64,000 nt of DNA from Nitrospiraceae bacterium (GCA_020356065.1 CP070632.1:556390-620389), one strand, 5' to 3'. Shown: positions 33,790 to 43,555, numbered from the stretch's first letter. Notes: generated from the sequence alone by a model not told the origin. Translations and numbers: made by a program.

Positions 33790-35022
33790 ATGAAAGAGTC
33801 CGCAGTAACAGACGAAGGCATTCCCGTTGGTCAATTCATTTTATTTCCATCAAATTTATCGAACTCTCCGTGTGAAATGTGTGGAAAATGCTGCAAAAAC
33901 AACTGGTCGATAGAGTTAAGTGAAGAAGAGTTTCTCCGATATAAAACGATCCTGAAAAATTCTAATTTACCTGAAGAATATGAATCATTTTCCGAAGAGA
34001 TTCAGCAAAATGGAGAGCCTATGTATAAACTCTTGCTTCGAAATAGTGGATGTATATTCATGCTTGATGATGACAGGTGTTACATTCATAGTCGGTATGG
34101 ACCTGAATCAAAGAGCCGCGCCTGCAGATACTTCCCTCTTGAGGTAAGCGGTTATTCACCTCGTGGAATGCACCTTAAAACAAGCTTTGCCTGTCCTTCA
34201 ATACTCAGGTCGCTTCTTTCATCTGAAGGGGTAACGATAACCCGGGTTGACTGGAAAAATAATTTGCGTTGCGCAAGCCATCTTATTTTTTATCGTGGTT
34301 ACACTATTACGTGGGAAAGACTGTTCTCTCTTAGTGACGCAATGTCATGCCTTTTTGTACAAAATTCATTTGATGTAGAACAGAAGCTGCTCATTGCCGG
34401 GAAATGGATAAACGATATGTATGAGGCATATAATCTGGGCAATTCAGCCATGATAGATGTGATGTCGGGCAGGGAATACCTGTTGGATCATAAACAATCC
34501 TTTCTTGATGAGTGTGAGCAACTGTCCCCACTGTATGCAGAAAAGATGAACCTCATGTCCCATATTGCACATGTCATGTCTATGAGTGCATTTATCAACG
34601 AAACAGAGGTAGCAGGTTCCTGCGAGAACACGGGCATTTTAAAATCAAAAGAGATGATTGCTAATGTAAGAAACCGCTTGCAGGAAGTATATCATGATAT
34701 CTATCTAAAAGAGCTTCAGAAATTTTCCAATATCATTGCAAAATACATATTGCATAAGTTACAGAGCGTGGGAATCTTTACACAAAAGGGATTTATTTAC
34801 GGTGTTAACCATCTTATTCTCTGTTACGCTTTTTTTCGCATGTTTTTACTCACCCAGCTCATATCTGAAAAGAAGACGATTATTTCCGCCGATGTCATAG
34901 AAGCGATCACTTTTGTGGAGGAAAATTTTTTTCACAGGAAGTCAGCAAAATATCTGACATCTCCTCAAATGGCGAAAATTCTTTCTAATCCCAAACTGTT
35001 TCATTTTCTACTAAAGCTTTGA
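33790..35022 (+). CDS. FliB-like flagellin lysine methylase (Cys cluster protein)
   Basis: From the ATG at 33790 the protein has 410 residues, close to the roughly 400 of Salmonella FliB. It carries the CxxCxxCC signature (C28, C31, C34, C35 in CEMCGKCC), a further C before DDDRCYIH, ACRYFPLEV and the FliB-like FACPSILRSLL. As established knowledge, FliB N-methylates surface lysines of flagellin and this cysteine family binds metal or an Fe-S cluster. Location directly after fliS supports a flagellin substrate. A GTG at 33685 could extend it by 35 residues without family similarity. Neither start has a clear ribosome site. A general YkgJ-type Cys-cluster protein is the alternative. Confidence 0.7.
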   Translation: MKESAVTDEGIPVGQFILFPSNLSNSPCEMCGKCCKNNWSIELSEEEFLRYKTILKNSNLPEEYESFSEEIQQNGEPMYKLLLRNSGCIFMLDDDRCYIHSRYGPESKSRACRYFPLEVSGYSPRGMHLKTSFACPSILRSLLSSEGVTITRVDWKNNLRCASHLIFYRGYTITWERLFSLSDAMSCLFVQNSFDVEQKLLIAGKWINDMYEAYNLGNSAMIDVMSGREYLLDHKQSFLDECEQLSPLYAEKMNLMSHIAHVMSMSAFINETEVAGSCENTGILKSKEMIANVRNRLQEVYHDIYLKELQKFSNIIAKYILHKLQSVGIFTQKGFIYGVNHLILCYAFFRMFLLTQLISEKKTIISADVIEAITFVEENFFHRKSAKYLTSPQMAKILSNPKLFHFLLKL

Positions 35023-35038
35023 CTCCAGTAAGGTTATT

Positions 35039-35052
35039 GTCATTTCATTGAC
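35039..35052. promoter_or_regulatory. FleQ-like palindrome
   Basis: GTCATTTCATTGAC is a perfect GTCA-N6-TGAC palindrome, 143 bases upstream of the sigma-54 element at 35196. That spacing suits an enhancer-binding protein. Confidence 0.45.
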
Positions 35053-35195
35053 ATTGACTAACTGGAAGAAAATAATGAAAAGAATGAATTAAGGTTGACA
35101 TTACCAGCCGTTAATACTTTATTTAACAGGCAGTTAACACGTTTATAGCGATTCTATTTGTGCTGCAAAGAGTTGTACGATCCTTTTATTTTATC

Positions 35196-35211
35196 TGGCA
35201 GTGTTCTTGCA
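35196..35211 (+). promoter_or_regulatory. Sigma-54 promoter of the giant glycosyltransferase gene
   Basis: TGGCAGTGTTCTTGCA matches the sigma-54 consensus TGGCAC-N5-TTGCW with GG and GC 10 bases apart. The gene starts about 89 bases downstream. The remainder of 35023-35299 has no visible gene. Confidence 0.8.
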
Positions 35212-35299
35212 AAGATTCTTAAATATAAAATTGTATCAGGGATTGCCATGCTTGCATTCTCTAATTGATTCAAGTGCATTATGGGTAACAAAGGATTGA

Positions 35300-38200
35300 A
35301 TGAGACTCGAAAACTTTATTTGTGATTCATCCGGAATATATAAAGCAAGGGAAGAGGGAACACCTGCGGGTTATATGGATGGAGCTGAAAGTTACCTTTT
35401 AGATGTACTGGATAAGAGCAGAGATCTAAGCATATTCTCATCTGAACTTAAGTCAGCTATAAGGGACTGGCCCAGCCTTTATCATCTCAGCCCATACCGA
35501 AACACAATATTGGATTGCCTGGAGCTGAGTGACCGGGACTCACGTGTCCTGGAGCTGGGAGCCGGTTGCGGAGCCATTACGCGCTGGCTTGGTGAAAATT
35601 TTAAGGAAGTCTGCTCAATCGAAGGTGGACTTCACAGGGCCAAGGTTGCTCATATGCGTTGCCATGATCTGGATAATGTTGATATACATGTAGCCAATTT
35701 CCTGGATCTGAAATTATCAGATATGTTTGACATTGCCACGTTAATAGGAGTGCTTGAGTACAGTCATATGTACCATCCCGTACTTTCAGACTCACCATTT
35801 CGATCTGCCTTATACGCTTTGGAGCTTGTTTATAATGCGTTGAGGGACAGCGGTATATGTATACTGGCTATTGAGAACAAGTTCGGGCTGAAGTATTTCA
35901 GCGGCTCCAGGGAGGACCACTCAGGAAGGGTCTTTGACAGCATTCAGGGATATCCACGGCTGGACTCTGCTGTTACCTTCAGTTCGGCAGAGATTGAAGA
36001 TCTGCTGCGGATGGCTGGCTTCTCTTCTTTTAACTTTTATCTCCCTTTCCCTGATTATAAGCTTGCTTCCACCATCATAAACGGGGAAGAAATAACAGCT
36101 GAGAATTATTTGCATAACTGGATTGAAACTCCTTTTAAGGACAGGTGCTCGGGTCAAAGGACCATGCCTTTTAATGAAAGTCTTGTTACCCGTGAACTGA
36201 TAAAGGGCAGAATGCTCAAGGACCTATCAAATTCTTTTTTAGTAGTTGCTTATAAAGGTGATCAGGAAAAAGCCCTAAAGCACCATGGAATAGCACATCA
36301 ATCATGGATTGCAAAACATTATTCACTTGACAGAAATCCATCATATTGTAAAAAAGTTACTTTAACAAAGGCTGTAGATGGGACATTAGTAATAGAGAAT
36401 ACACATGCAGTGCCGGTAAAAGATGAGAGATTGAAAACGTCAGACGTATTTAAGCAGAAATTATCTGAAGAGATATTTCATCGCGGTGATCAACTCCTTT
36501 TTACCGTTTTTAAAATAATGACGCAGAATGATGCTGACCCAAAATTCCTGAGACTTCTTGAATCTCTGAATCAATTTCTGCTGGATAATTATTCATCAGA
36601 TAAAGAAGACACGGTGGGCATCCCTCTCTTAAAGGGAGAGGCATATGATATTACGTTCTGGAATATTATAGTTGAAGAAAGTACCGGAAAGTGGAGAGTG
36701 ATTGACAGGGAATGGATTTTCAATGGCTTGATTCCGGTAGACTTTATTATATGGCGGAACCTTTTTCATTTAATACTCAGATATAATGCATATTTTCCTG
36801 AACCATTTGATCATAAGACGGCCAAGATATTTACCATACAATGTATACGCAATTATTATCCGACATTTGATGAGAAACGTTATGACCAGTCCCATGACAT
36901 GGATGACTATTTCCAGCATTATGTTGAACATGGAACTCTTCCCTGTTCATTAGATCAATTGCCGGTTTGTATGCCCTTTGAGCAGCATCATGCAGATCAT
37001 TCAGAACTATTGCCTGATTCTGCTGAACATACAAATAAAAATCACGAAGAGGTAGTAACATATGAACTTGTTTCAATCATTATCCCAGTCCACAACAAAA
37101 TTGAATTTACAATAAAATGTATCGAAAACCTTGCAAGAAATACAGCATATGAACCATATGAAGTTATTATTATTGACAATGCTTCAAGCGATGGAACTCG
37201 AGAATTTCTCGGGAGTCTGGAAGGTGATGTGAAAATCATATCAAATGCTACAAATCTCGGTTTTGCCATTTCCAATAATCAGGGTGCAAAAAAAGCAAAA
37301 GGTGAATACCTCTTGTTTCTGAACAACGATACGATTCCTCAGCCGGGCTGGCTCGAAAGCATGGTAAAAGTAATGAAAATACAGCAGGATGTAGCTGTAG
37401 TAGGAAGTAAACTTATATATCCGGATAATACTATTCAGCATGCCGGTGTAGTGTTTGATATTTCCGACTCAGCATTGCACATAGCACATTTGTACAAGGG
37501 TTTTGACAGGGGTCGAAAGGAAGTGAATCATATACGGGAAATGAATGCAGTGACTGCTGCATGCATGTTGGTAAAAAAGAATTTCTTTATCACTGTTGGA
37601 ATGTTCGATGAAGGATTTCTGAATGGGTATGAAGATATTGATTTTTGTCTGAGAGTAAGAGAGATGGGATACAAAATTATCTATACTCCTGAAAGTGAAC
37701 TGTATCATTATGAAGAGACAACAGAAGGAAGGCTTTTATATGGTGCAAGGAACAGCAGACACTTTCTGAATAAATGGAAGGAGAAAATAAAACCGGATAT
37801 TCAGGATAAGGCAAAAGAAGACGGGTTCAGAATCGAATATACGCCAGATAACAGGTCGGTATATATCAAAGTTGATGCAGGAGAGGATCATAAAGAAAGA
37901 TCATGCGAGACAGATGATGACTATAAAAGTTATTCAAATAAAGATGGGCAATATAAAATGGAGGTTCATAAGGATGCAGAAGAAGCCAGGAAAATAGCCA
38001 TCGTAAGAGGAGCCAATCTTAATAAGTGGGAGATGCAGAATTATGAACCCATGCTTGAAAGCTTTGATCTCAAGGCTTTTACATCTGATCAAACTAACTT
38101 TGATATAAGTAACATTGAAATTCCTGTTGTCCAGCTCCCCTCTAAACATCAGGGCCTTTTAATGGAGATGGAAGGACTGGAAGATGCCCTGGCTGACACG

Positions 38201-39487
38201 GACCTCGTGTTCTCTGCTGATATAACGTATAAATTTTCGGCACAGGCTGTGTATGCCAAACAGCAGTACGGATGTAAAGTGATATGTCTTGAATGGGAAA
38301 ACATTCCTTATAACTATGAAGAGTATGAAGAGGTACATCATATTAAGGAAACAGTACGAAAGGGGGCAGATCATTTCATAGCGGCAACTGATCGTGCGAA
38401 AGAGGCCCTTATGATTGAGGGCGTTGCTGAAGACAGAATAGATGTCATCCCAATGGGCGTTGACCTGAATGTATTCAGGCCTGTTCGGGATGATTTTGAA
38501 ACGGAACGAGAAAAAACAGGAATTAACAGTAACGACATTGTTGTCCTGTTTATCGGCAGAATGGTATGGGAAAAGGGTATATATGATTTTCTCAATGCTG
38601 CTGCAAAAATATGTCGCGACACTCATCTGAATGATAAACAGATTAAATTTATATTAGTAGGTAAGGGCCCTGAGCTTCAAGGAGCACGCGAAAGAGCAGG
38701 GGCATTAGGCATTTCCGGTTCAACCATATTCATAGAGGAATATCCATATGATGATATGTACAAGCTTTATAATATGGCCGACCTATTTGTTCTTCCCAGT
38801 ATTTCGACCAGGTCATGGCAGGAGCAGTTTGGAATGGTACTTATAGAAAGCATGGCATGTGGAACACCTGTGATATCAACGTACTCCGGCTCCATCCCTG
38901 AAGTTGTAGGAGATGCTGGCAAACTTGTCCAGCCGAATGACCACCTTTCTCTTTATATGGCCCTGAATGAAATGATAGTTAATGACGATCTTCGACATGA
39001 TCTGGGGAAGAGGGCTCTTAAGAGAGCAAAAAACAAGTTTGATGCAAAAATGATAGCTGATAAAGTTAAAGCTGTTTTTGATAAGGTGATGTCACGGAAA
39101 AATGAATCAGACCTTCTCAGGGAATCACATGAAATCTCTGTTAAGGATTGGGAGCAGGGGGATAAGGATAAAGCCTTCAGCCTGGTCTGTGAGATCTTCG
39201 GAAAAGATCAGGACAATAAAAATGTTCTTGATTCAGTCATCTCCATGGGTATGGAACTTGAACAGTATGATAAGGTAGAGGAGTCTATTAAGGAGTTTCT
39301 GCTGTGTCATCCCGCAAACCTTGGCGCACTCACTTCACTGTCTGAAGTATTCATCAGAACCGGAAGGGAAGAGCAGGCTGAAAAAGAGCTGAGAAAAGTG
39401 TTGATATTTGATACTCAAAACAGGAGAGCTCATGTACTGCTTGATCAAATTAAAGAAAACAGGAGTTCTGTAGATCAATTGAGATGA
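35300..39487 (+). CDS. Methyltransferase-GT2-GT4 multidomain glycosylation protein
   Basis: This 1395-residue cytoplasmic protein joins several domains. Residues 80-210 form a class I methyltransferase with SAM loop ELGAGCG (85-91). Residues about 330-560 are an undefined region ending near VIDREWIFNGLIPVDFIIWR. Residues about 588-850 are a GT2 glycosyltransferase (SIIIPVHNKIEF, IIDNASSDGT, FLNNDTIPQPGW near 670). Residues about 895-1280 are a GT4 glycosyltransferase (VVLFIGRMVWEKGIYDFLNA; EQFGMVLIESMACGTPVIST). A TPR-like helical tail closes the protein. Such fusions assemble short methylated glycans. It is the first gene of the island, behind its own sigma-54 promoter and a FleQ-like box, so flagellin is the probable target. 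Sugar identity cannot be told from sequence. Confidence 0.88.
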   Translation: MRLENFICDSSGIYKAREEGTPAGYMDGAESYLLDVLDKSRDLSIFSSELKSAIRDWPSLYHLSPYRNTILDCLELSDRDSRVLELGAGCGAITRWLGENFKEVCSIEGGLHRAKVAHMRCHDLDNVDIHVANFLDLKLSDMFDIATLIGVLEYSHMYHPVLSDSPFRSALYALELVYNALRDSGICILAIENKFGLKYFSGSREDHSGRVFDSIQGYPRLDSAVTFSSAEIEDLLRMAGFSSFNFYLPFPDYKLASTIINGEEITAENYLHNWIETPFKDRCSGQRTMPFNESLVTRELIKGRMLKDLSNSFLVVAYKGDQEKALKHHGIAHQSWIAKHYSLDRNPSYCKKVTLTKAVDGTLVIENTHAVPVKDERLKTSDVFKQKLSEEIFHRGDQLLFTVFKIMTQNDADPKFLRLLESLNQFLLDNYSSDKEDTVGIPLLKGEAYDITFWNIIVEESTGKWRVIDREWIFNGLIPVDFIIWRNLFHLILRYNAYFPEPFDHKTAKIFTIQCIRNYYPTFDEKRYDQSHDMDDYFQHYVEHGTLPCSLDQLPVCMPFEQHHADHSELLPDSAEHTNKNHEEVVTYELVSIIIPVHNKIEFTIKCIENLARNTAYEPYEVIIIDNASSDGTREFLGSLEGDVKIISNATNLGFAISNNQGAKKAKGEYLLFLNNDTIPQPGWLESMVKVMKIQQDVAVVGSKLIYPDNTIQHAGVVFDISDSALHIAHLYKGFDRGRKEVNHIREMNAVTAACMLVKKNFFITVGMFDEGFLNGYEDIDFCLRVREMGYKIIYTPESELYHYEETTEGRLLYGARNSRHFLNKWKEKIKPDIQDKAKEDGFRIEYTPDNRSVYIKVDAGEDHKERSCETDDDYKSYSNKDGQYKMEVHKDAEEARKIAIVRGANLNKWEMQNYEPMLESFDLKAFTSDQTNFDISNIEIPVVQLPSKHQGLLMEMEGLEDALADTDLVFSADITYKFSAQAVYAKQQYGCKVICLEWENIPYNYEEYEEVHHIKETVRKGADHFIAATDRAKEALMIEGVAEDRIDVIPMGVDLNVFRPVRDDFETEREKTGINSNDIVVLFIGRMVWEKGIYDFLNAAAKICRDTHLNDKQIKFILVGKGPELQGARERAGALGISGSTIFIEEYPYDDMYKLYNMADLFVLPSISTRSWQEQFGMVLIESMACGTPVISTYSGSIPEVVGDAGKLVQPNDHLSLYMALNEMIVNDDLRHDLGKRALKRAKNKFDAKMIADKVKAVFDKVMSRKNESDLLRESHEISVKDWEQGDKDKAFSLVCEIFGKDQDNKNVLDSVISMGMELEQYDKVEESIKEFLLCHPANLGALTSLSEVFIRTGREEQAEKELRKVLIFDTQNRRAHVLLDQIKENRSSVDQLR

Positions 39488-39727
39488 TGAAGGCAATTCA
39501 TTAAAGTTGTCGATCGCATGTTATGTGTTGAGAAGATGTTACCGGGCAAAGTTTTCCATTGCAGGAATTATGTTCCTCATTCCTGTATATCGGAATCTAT
39601 ATTGGCAGTTCGTTATTATCTTTCAAATATCGGGATATAATGAATTTTGCCTTATTATGCTGAGAATACATGATATGAGAACTAAGTAGCTGAATAAAGG
39701 ATGAAGGAACATTTATATATGTACATC
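39488..39727. other. Intergenic stretch before fliS2
   Basis: The 306-base gap between the giant glycosyltransferase gene and fliS2 holds the sigma-54 element at 39728. A 60-codon frame at 39507-39689 is not supported (no ribosome site, atypical hydrophobic/Arg/Cys composition). Nothing else is seen. Confidence 0.5.
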
Positions 39728-39743
39728 GGGTACAGATATTGCT
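39728..39743 (+). promoter_or_regulatory. Sigma-54 promoter of fliS2
   Basis: GGGTACAGATATTGCT has GG and GC 10 bases apart and the TTGCT -12 box. The ATG of the second fliS is 51 bases downstream, with an AAAGGAGG ribosome site. Confidence 0.65.
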
Positions 39744-39793
39744 TAACAATATTTTGAACAGGGATTGAATTTGATCATAAAGGAGGATATGAC

Positions 39794-40162
39794 ATGAAGG
39801 GAGCTACTATGATTGAAAAGCAGGAGTCAATCGTATCAGACAGGATTCAGATAGTAACCATGCTTTATGACGGAGCCATCAATTTCATCGGCAAGGCAAG
39901 AGAGAAAATGGATGCGGGAGATTCAATCGGTAAATCCCGCTTCATTAAAAAGACAACAGCCATAGTTCAGGAGCTTTCCGGATCCATTAATATGGAAGGC
40001 GGTGAGATCGCAAATAACCTGAAGAATCTTTACGGCTTTGTGCTTGAAAGTCTCTCAAAGGCTGACATAAGCAATAATCGTGATGCCCTGAATGATGCCG
40101 AAAAAGTTGTGGAAATACTGCGGGAAGCATGGCAGGAGATCCAGCAGGCAGAGAATGTATAA
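39794..40162 (+). CDS. Second FliS-type flagellin chaperone
   Basis: This 122-residue paralogue of the FliS at 33102 shares the pattern DRIQIVTMLYDGAINFIGKA, IKKTTAIVQELSGSINMEGG and EIANNLKNLYGFVLESLSKA. It is transcribed alone, apparently from a sigma-54 promoter, inside the modification island rather than with fliC-fliD. It could chaperone flagellin to the modification enzymes, hold a different flagellin encoded elsewhere, or act earlier than FliS1 because sigma-54 genes precede sigma-28 genes. These roles are inferred. The fold assignment is firm. Confidence 0.88.
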   Translation: MKGATMIEKQESIVSDRIQIVTMLYDGAINFIGKAREKMDAGDSIGKSRFIKKTTAIVQELSGSINMEGGEIANNLKNLYGFVLESLSKADISNNRDALNDAEKVVEILREAWQEIQQAENV

Positions 40163-40729
40163 AAACAGTAAGTCAATTCAAATTATTAATGACTAAACAG
40201 ACAATATAAGATGATATTTGTCGGATTCTGTTTCATCCTTGTTTTATCAACATAAAATGAACGATACAAGATAGCGTATTCAACGAATAATTGCAAAAAA
40301 CTGAAACAATTCCTCAGTAATCAAATGAAAAAATCGAAACAACCCGCTCGCTCATATGGTAACATCATCAAAATAAGAAATTATACTTCGCTGTAACCGC
40401 CATCAGATTCAGGACGTTCTGTAATTATTAGCAGCATCTACTCTACTTCAAATTATTGACGTCTAATGTATATTTGACATTGAAAACGAGATTTATCCTG
40501 TTCACTATTGAAGTATTTTTATTCTTCTCTTGTCTTTCGTACTGATTAATAATGAGAAGATATTAATATGACATGATCACGCAAATAAATTTAAATATCT
40601 CCAATGTATTGATAATAAACAGAAATATTGTCACTCTCTTGATAATCCAGTGAATGGATTTATACATTATCTTTTCTTGAATCAAAATCTTATTTATAAA
40701 GTTAATTAGTTTTAAATCATTCACATGCA
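40163..40729. other. AT-rich intergenic region, no gene seen
   Basis: The 728-base gap between fliS2 and the sulfotransferase gene is AT-rich with stops in all frames. It holds a one-mismatch GTCA-N6-TGAC box (GTCACTCTCTTGAT at 40630-40643) and ends in the sigma-54 promoter at 40730. An imperfect inverted repeat TCTTCTC/GAGAAGA lies around 40523-40560. No coding or RNA gene can be supported. Confidence 0.5.
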
Positions 40730-40745
40730 TGGCACACATATTGCA
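40730..40745 (+). promoter_or_regulatory. Sigma-54 promoter of the sulfotransferase operon
   Basis: TGGCACACATATTGCA is a near-perfect sigma-54 element, with TGGCAC and TTGCA at the exact spacing. The operon it should drive runs from 40891 to at least 52789 with short gaps or overlaps throughout. Confidence 0.85.
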
Positions 40746-40890
40746 TTCTCATACATACGATTTGATTTATTTTCTCAGTGGCTGAGTGATAAGTAAGAAG
40801 GCCATTATGAGAAATCACAACAATATCAACTCAATGATGAAGGCAGAGGGGTGATAATCATTTGAAAAGTATGGAAGTGGTGCAGTCAGT

Positions 40891-41715
40891 ATGAGGTGCA
40901 TAATCGTTGGATGTCAAAGGTCTGGAACAACATTGCTCAGGCATGTTCTCAGTGAAGGCAGTGTATTTATATTTGACGAAAACTGGATTGCCTCTTATCT
41001 TTACCGCGAAAGGTTCCATGCAAACCAGTGGAGAGGACTGGGTTGGGAATTTGATGATGAAGATACAGACATTTGGGACAAGAAAGCCCAACAATTCCTG
41101 TGGGACACATATCATGCATACTTCAGAAAGGTGAAAGCTCCCCACCATGTTGCATGGGGGATGAAATCTCCAGGGTTCAATATGGCATGTGCGATACCAT
41201 ATATGGCGAAATTATTTGCAAGTCTGAAGTTTATCTATCTTGTGCGGGATCCGAGAGATACATTTGCATCGATGGAACGTTCCAAAAAAATGATGAACTA
41301 CCTGCCGCGTCATTTTAACAGGGACAGCATAAACAGCCCTGACCTGGTAGATCTTTCCCAGCGCCCCTATGAATACTGGGCTGATGTTAACAGAGAGATA
41401 CTTGAACATAGCAGTAGCATGCCTGACCGGTTTTATACTCTAAGGTTTGAAGAGTGGATGGAGGACCCTCTGGCCAAAACAGAGGCAGTGTGTAATTTTC
41501 TTAATATTTCCTTCAGCACCAGTATGCTTGAACCCTTTACAAAAAGGATATCCCGGTCTTCGGTGGTATCCATTAGTAAAGATGACTTTGCGTCGGGAAA
41601 TATTACAGTGCAAAAAACAGCGGTTGGCCGGTGGAAAAGAGACCTTACGTCTGCTCAGGCAGAAAAAGTTATGAGGTACTCAGAGGACGTTGCCCGTGAA
41701 GTCGGGTACGTCTAG
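40891..41715 (+). CDS. PAPS-dependent sulfotransferase
   Basis: This 274-residue enzyme has both cofactor signatures of sulfotransferases: the 5'-phosphosulfate loop GCQRSGTTLL (residues 7-16) and the 3'-phosphate motif LVRDPRDTFASMERS (117-131). Such enzymes move sulfate from PAPS to a hydroxyl or amine of a sugar, protein or small molecule. As first gene of the sigma-54-driven modification operon, sulfation of the flagellar glycan is the likely role (inference). No strong ribosome site is visible before this ATG. Family certain; acceptor unknown. Confidence 0.88.
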   Translation: MRCIIVGCQRSGTTLLRHVLSEGSVFIFDENWIASYLYRERFHANQWRGLGWEFDDEDTDIWDKKAQQFLWDTYHAYFRKVKAPHHVAWGMKSPGFNMACAIPYMAKLFASLKFIYLVRDPRDTFASMERSKKMMNYLPRHFNRDSINSPDLVDLSQRPYEYWADVNREILEHSSSMPDRFYTLRFEEWMEDPLAKTEAVCNFLNISFSTSMLEPFTKRISRSSVVSISKDDFASGNITVQKTAVGRWKRDLTSAQAEKVMRYSEDVAREVGYV

Positions 41716-41734
41716 ATGGAGCATTTTAGAAAGC

Positions 41735-43555
41735 ATGTATAATGAAGTGCAGAAAATAAATCACGATATGACCGGAATGTGTAAGAGACTGGAACATAAC
41801 GCAAATTTGCTTATACAACAATCTTTAAGTGTCCCTGATATGGAAGCACTGCGAAAAAAAATTGATGAAATAAAACCGCTTAATATTCTTGCGGTCGGCA
41901 CTTCAGCAGGTGCAGTATTACTGCTTGCTTCCTGTTCCCCTGAGGCATCAGAGATTCATGTCATAGGTCCTGGTCCTATGGAAGATCGTGATAGTCCCAG
42001 TTTAATCCATGCATTTGCACAAAGAGTAATTGAAGATGAGGGTATTGCACATAAAATCACCTGGCATGTTGGCGCCTTTACATCAGAGTCAAATTTATCT
42101 TCAGGCAATTCCGACAGTTCCCTTGACATGAATGTGACTGGTCCTGGAATCTGGAGGGATAAAGGTCCATTTGATTTCATATTCATGCACAGTCAGGACA
42201 GCGAGGATGCTATGCTTACCGACCTGGAACTCGCGTCAAGATATTTGAAGCAGGGAGGTATATTAGCCATTGACGACACGCTTTGCACTTTGCGACCGCA
42301 AGTACTCAGGGCCATATTCAGATTTATGCATCCGAGAACCGACTATGTTTTTTTACAGACCAGAAACTGGGACCCTCTTTGCACGATAGGTTTTCTCGAA
42401 CACTGCCCTGAAGATGCAAAGAGATACTCCATTGATGATACCTATGACAGCGGTTTTTATGATAGATGCATTGAGATGCACGCGCGGACAGTCCCCCATA
42501 TTGCCCGGCTTATTTTTGAAAGATACAGACCGGGGAGTGTAATAGATTTTGGCTGCGGGGCCGGAATGTGGCTGAAAGAGTTCATAAAACTCGGGGTGAA
42601 AGAGGTAAGAGGCGTTGATGCCAGCCGTACCGCAATAGAACAGAGGAACAGTGATATTTCAGAAATGGTTGCAATCCATAATCTTGGAGAAGAATACATG
42701 CCCGGCAAGAAGTTTGACATATGTCTGTGCCTGGACGTAATAGAACACCTGCAGCCTGAATATGAAGATAATCTGATACGATCATGTGTTAATGCAAGTG
42801 ACACTATTATTTTTGCATCTCCACCGCCAGGGCAGGGGGGTGACGGTCATGTCAATGAACGACCGATCTCTCACTGGGTAGAAAAGTTCTTTGAATATGG
42901 GTATGTTTTCAATGATGAAATTCGGCCACTGCTTGAAGGTATAAAGCATTTACCAGAAACAACATACCAGTTAAATACATTCGTTGTTAGAAAAATATTC
43001 ACTGCTGAGGATATTCCCAAGTTTAATAAAGATTATCCCAGGCTATTGCATATTTTCCAAGACAAGGAAGCTCGTATTGAAGACCTTTTTTTACAAAATC
43101 TGTTCACAGGGAAGAAGATGGCTGCTGAAATATCAAGACTTGAAAATATTATCAAACATCTTAACGAGGAGATCGCTGTCCCAAATAAGGCTTTTGAAAA
43201 TGTCCAAACAGTCAATTACGTAATACCGACCGGAGAAATAGTAAGAGATGATGGGTTCTGTTACACCTTTAATTTTAAGACGGCGGCTGGAAGAATATAT
43301 TCACATATGCCTTTTTACACCGCTTCTGTTCTTTATGAAGATGGAAAGCCACTGCTTAATCGTGTCGACCGGCACAGCGAAATAAGAAAATCCGGAGGAG
43401 GGCTTTACTCCATGTGGCCAGGCACTATATATTTTTCCTCGTCTGATAATTCTGACCCAAGGACGAACAGCTGTGTTTACAGTTTAATAGTTCCACCTTA
43501 CCTTTATTTTATAGAAAAACTGCCCCCCGATAGGATAGCCGAATTGGGTTTATAG
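41735..43555 (+). CDS. Tandem SAM-methyltransferase protein
   Basis: From the ATG at 41735 the protein has 606 residues and two Rossmann-type methyltransferase-like domains. The first (about 45-200) has a poor SAM loop (ILAVGTSAGAVLLL) and may be structural. The second (about 262-420) has a good loop VIDFGCGAGMW, GVDASRTAIEQ and CLCLDVIEHLQPEYEDN. The C-terminal 150 residues are undefined. Longer starts (TTG 41690 or GTG 41696) would overlap the sulfotransferase gene; GTG 41696 has a GAGG site, so the true start is uncertain. Context suggests methylation of a flagellar glycan. Confidence 0.78.
   Translation: MYNEVQKINHDMTGMCKRLEHNANLLIQQSLSVPDMEALRKKIDEIKPLNILAVGTSAGAVLLLASCSPEASEIHVIGPGPMEDRDSPSLIHAFAQRVIEDEGIAHKITWHVGAFTSESNLSSGNSDSSLDMNVTGPGIWRDKGPFDFIFMHSQDSEDAMLTDLELASRYLKQGGILAIDDTLCTLRPQVLRAIFRFMHPRTDYVFLQTRNWDPLCTIGFLEHCPEDAKRYSIDDTYDSGFYDRCIEMHARTVPHIARLIFERYRPGSVIDFGCGAGMWLKEFIKLGVKEVRGVDASRTAIEQRNSDISEMVAIHNLGEEYMPGKKFDICLCLDVIEHLQPEYEDNLIRSCVNASDTIIFASPPPGQGGDGHVNERPISHWVEKFFEYGYVFNDEIRPLLEGIKHLPETTYQLNTFVVRKIFTAEDIPKFNKDYPRLLHIFQDKEARIEDLFLQNLFTGKKMAAEISRLENIIKHLNEEIAVPNKAFENVQTVNYVIPTGEIVRDDGFCYTFNFKTAAGRIYSHMPFYTASVLYEDGKPLLNRVDRHSEIRKSGGGLYSMWPGTIYFSSSDNSDPRTNSCVYSLIVPPYLYFIEKLPPDRIAELGL

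Noticed and set aside
39507..39689. 60-codon reading frame between the giant glycosyltransferase gene and fliS2
   Set aside because: No ribosome site, unusual composition, and it occupies the region leading into the fliS2 sigma-54 promoter.
30092..40418. Shared TCAG-TTCAGGACGTT sequence upstream of fliC and of the sulfotransferase
   Set aside because: A 15-of-16 match between two places in 64 kb is expected several times by chance, and the two genes have different promoter classes.
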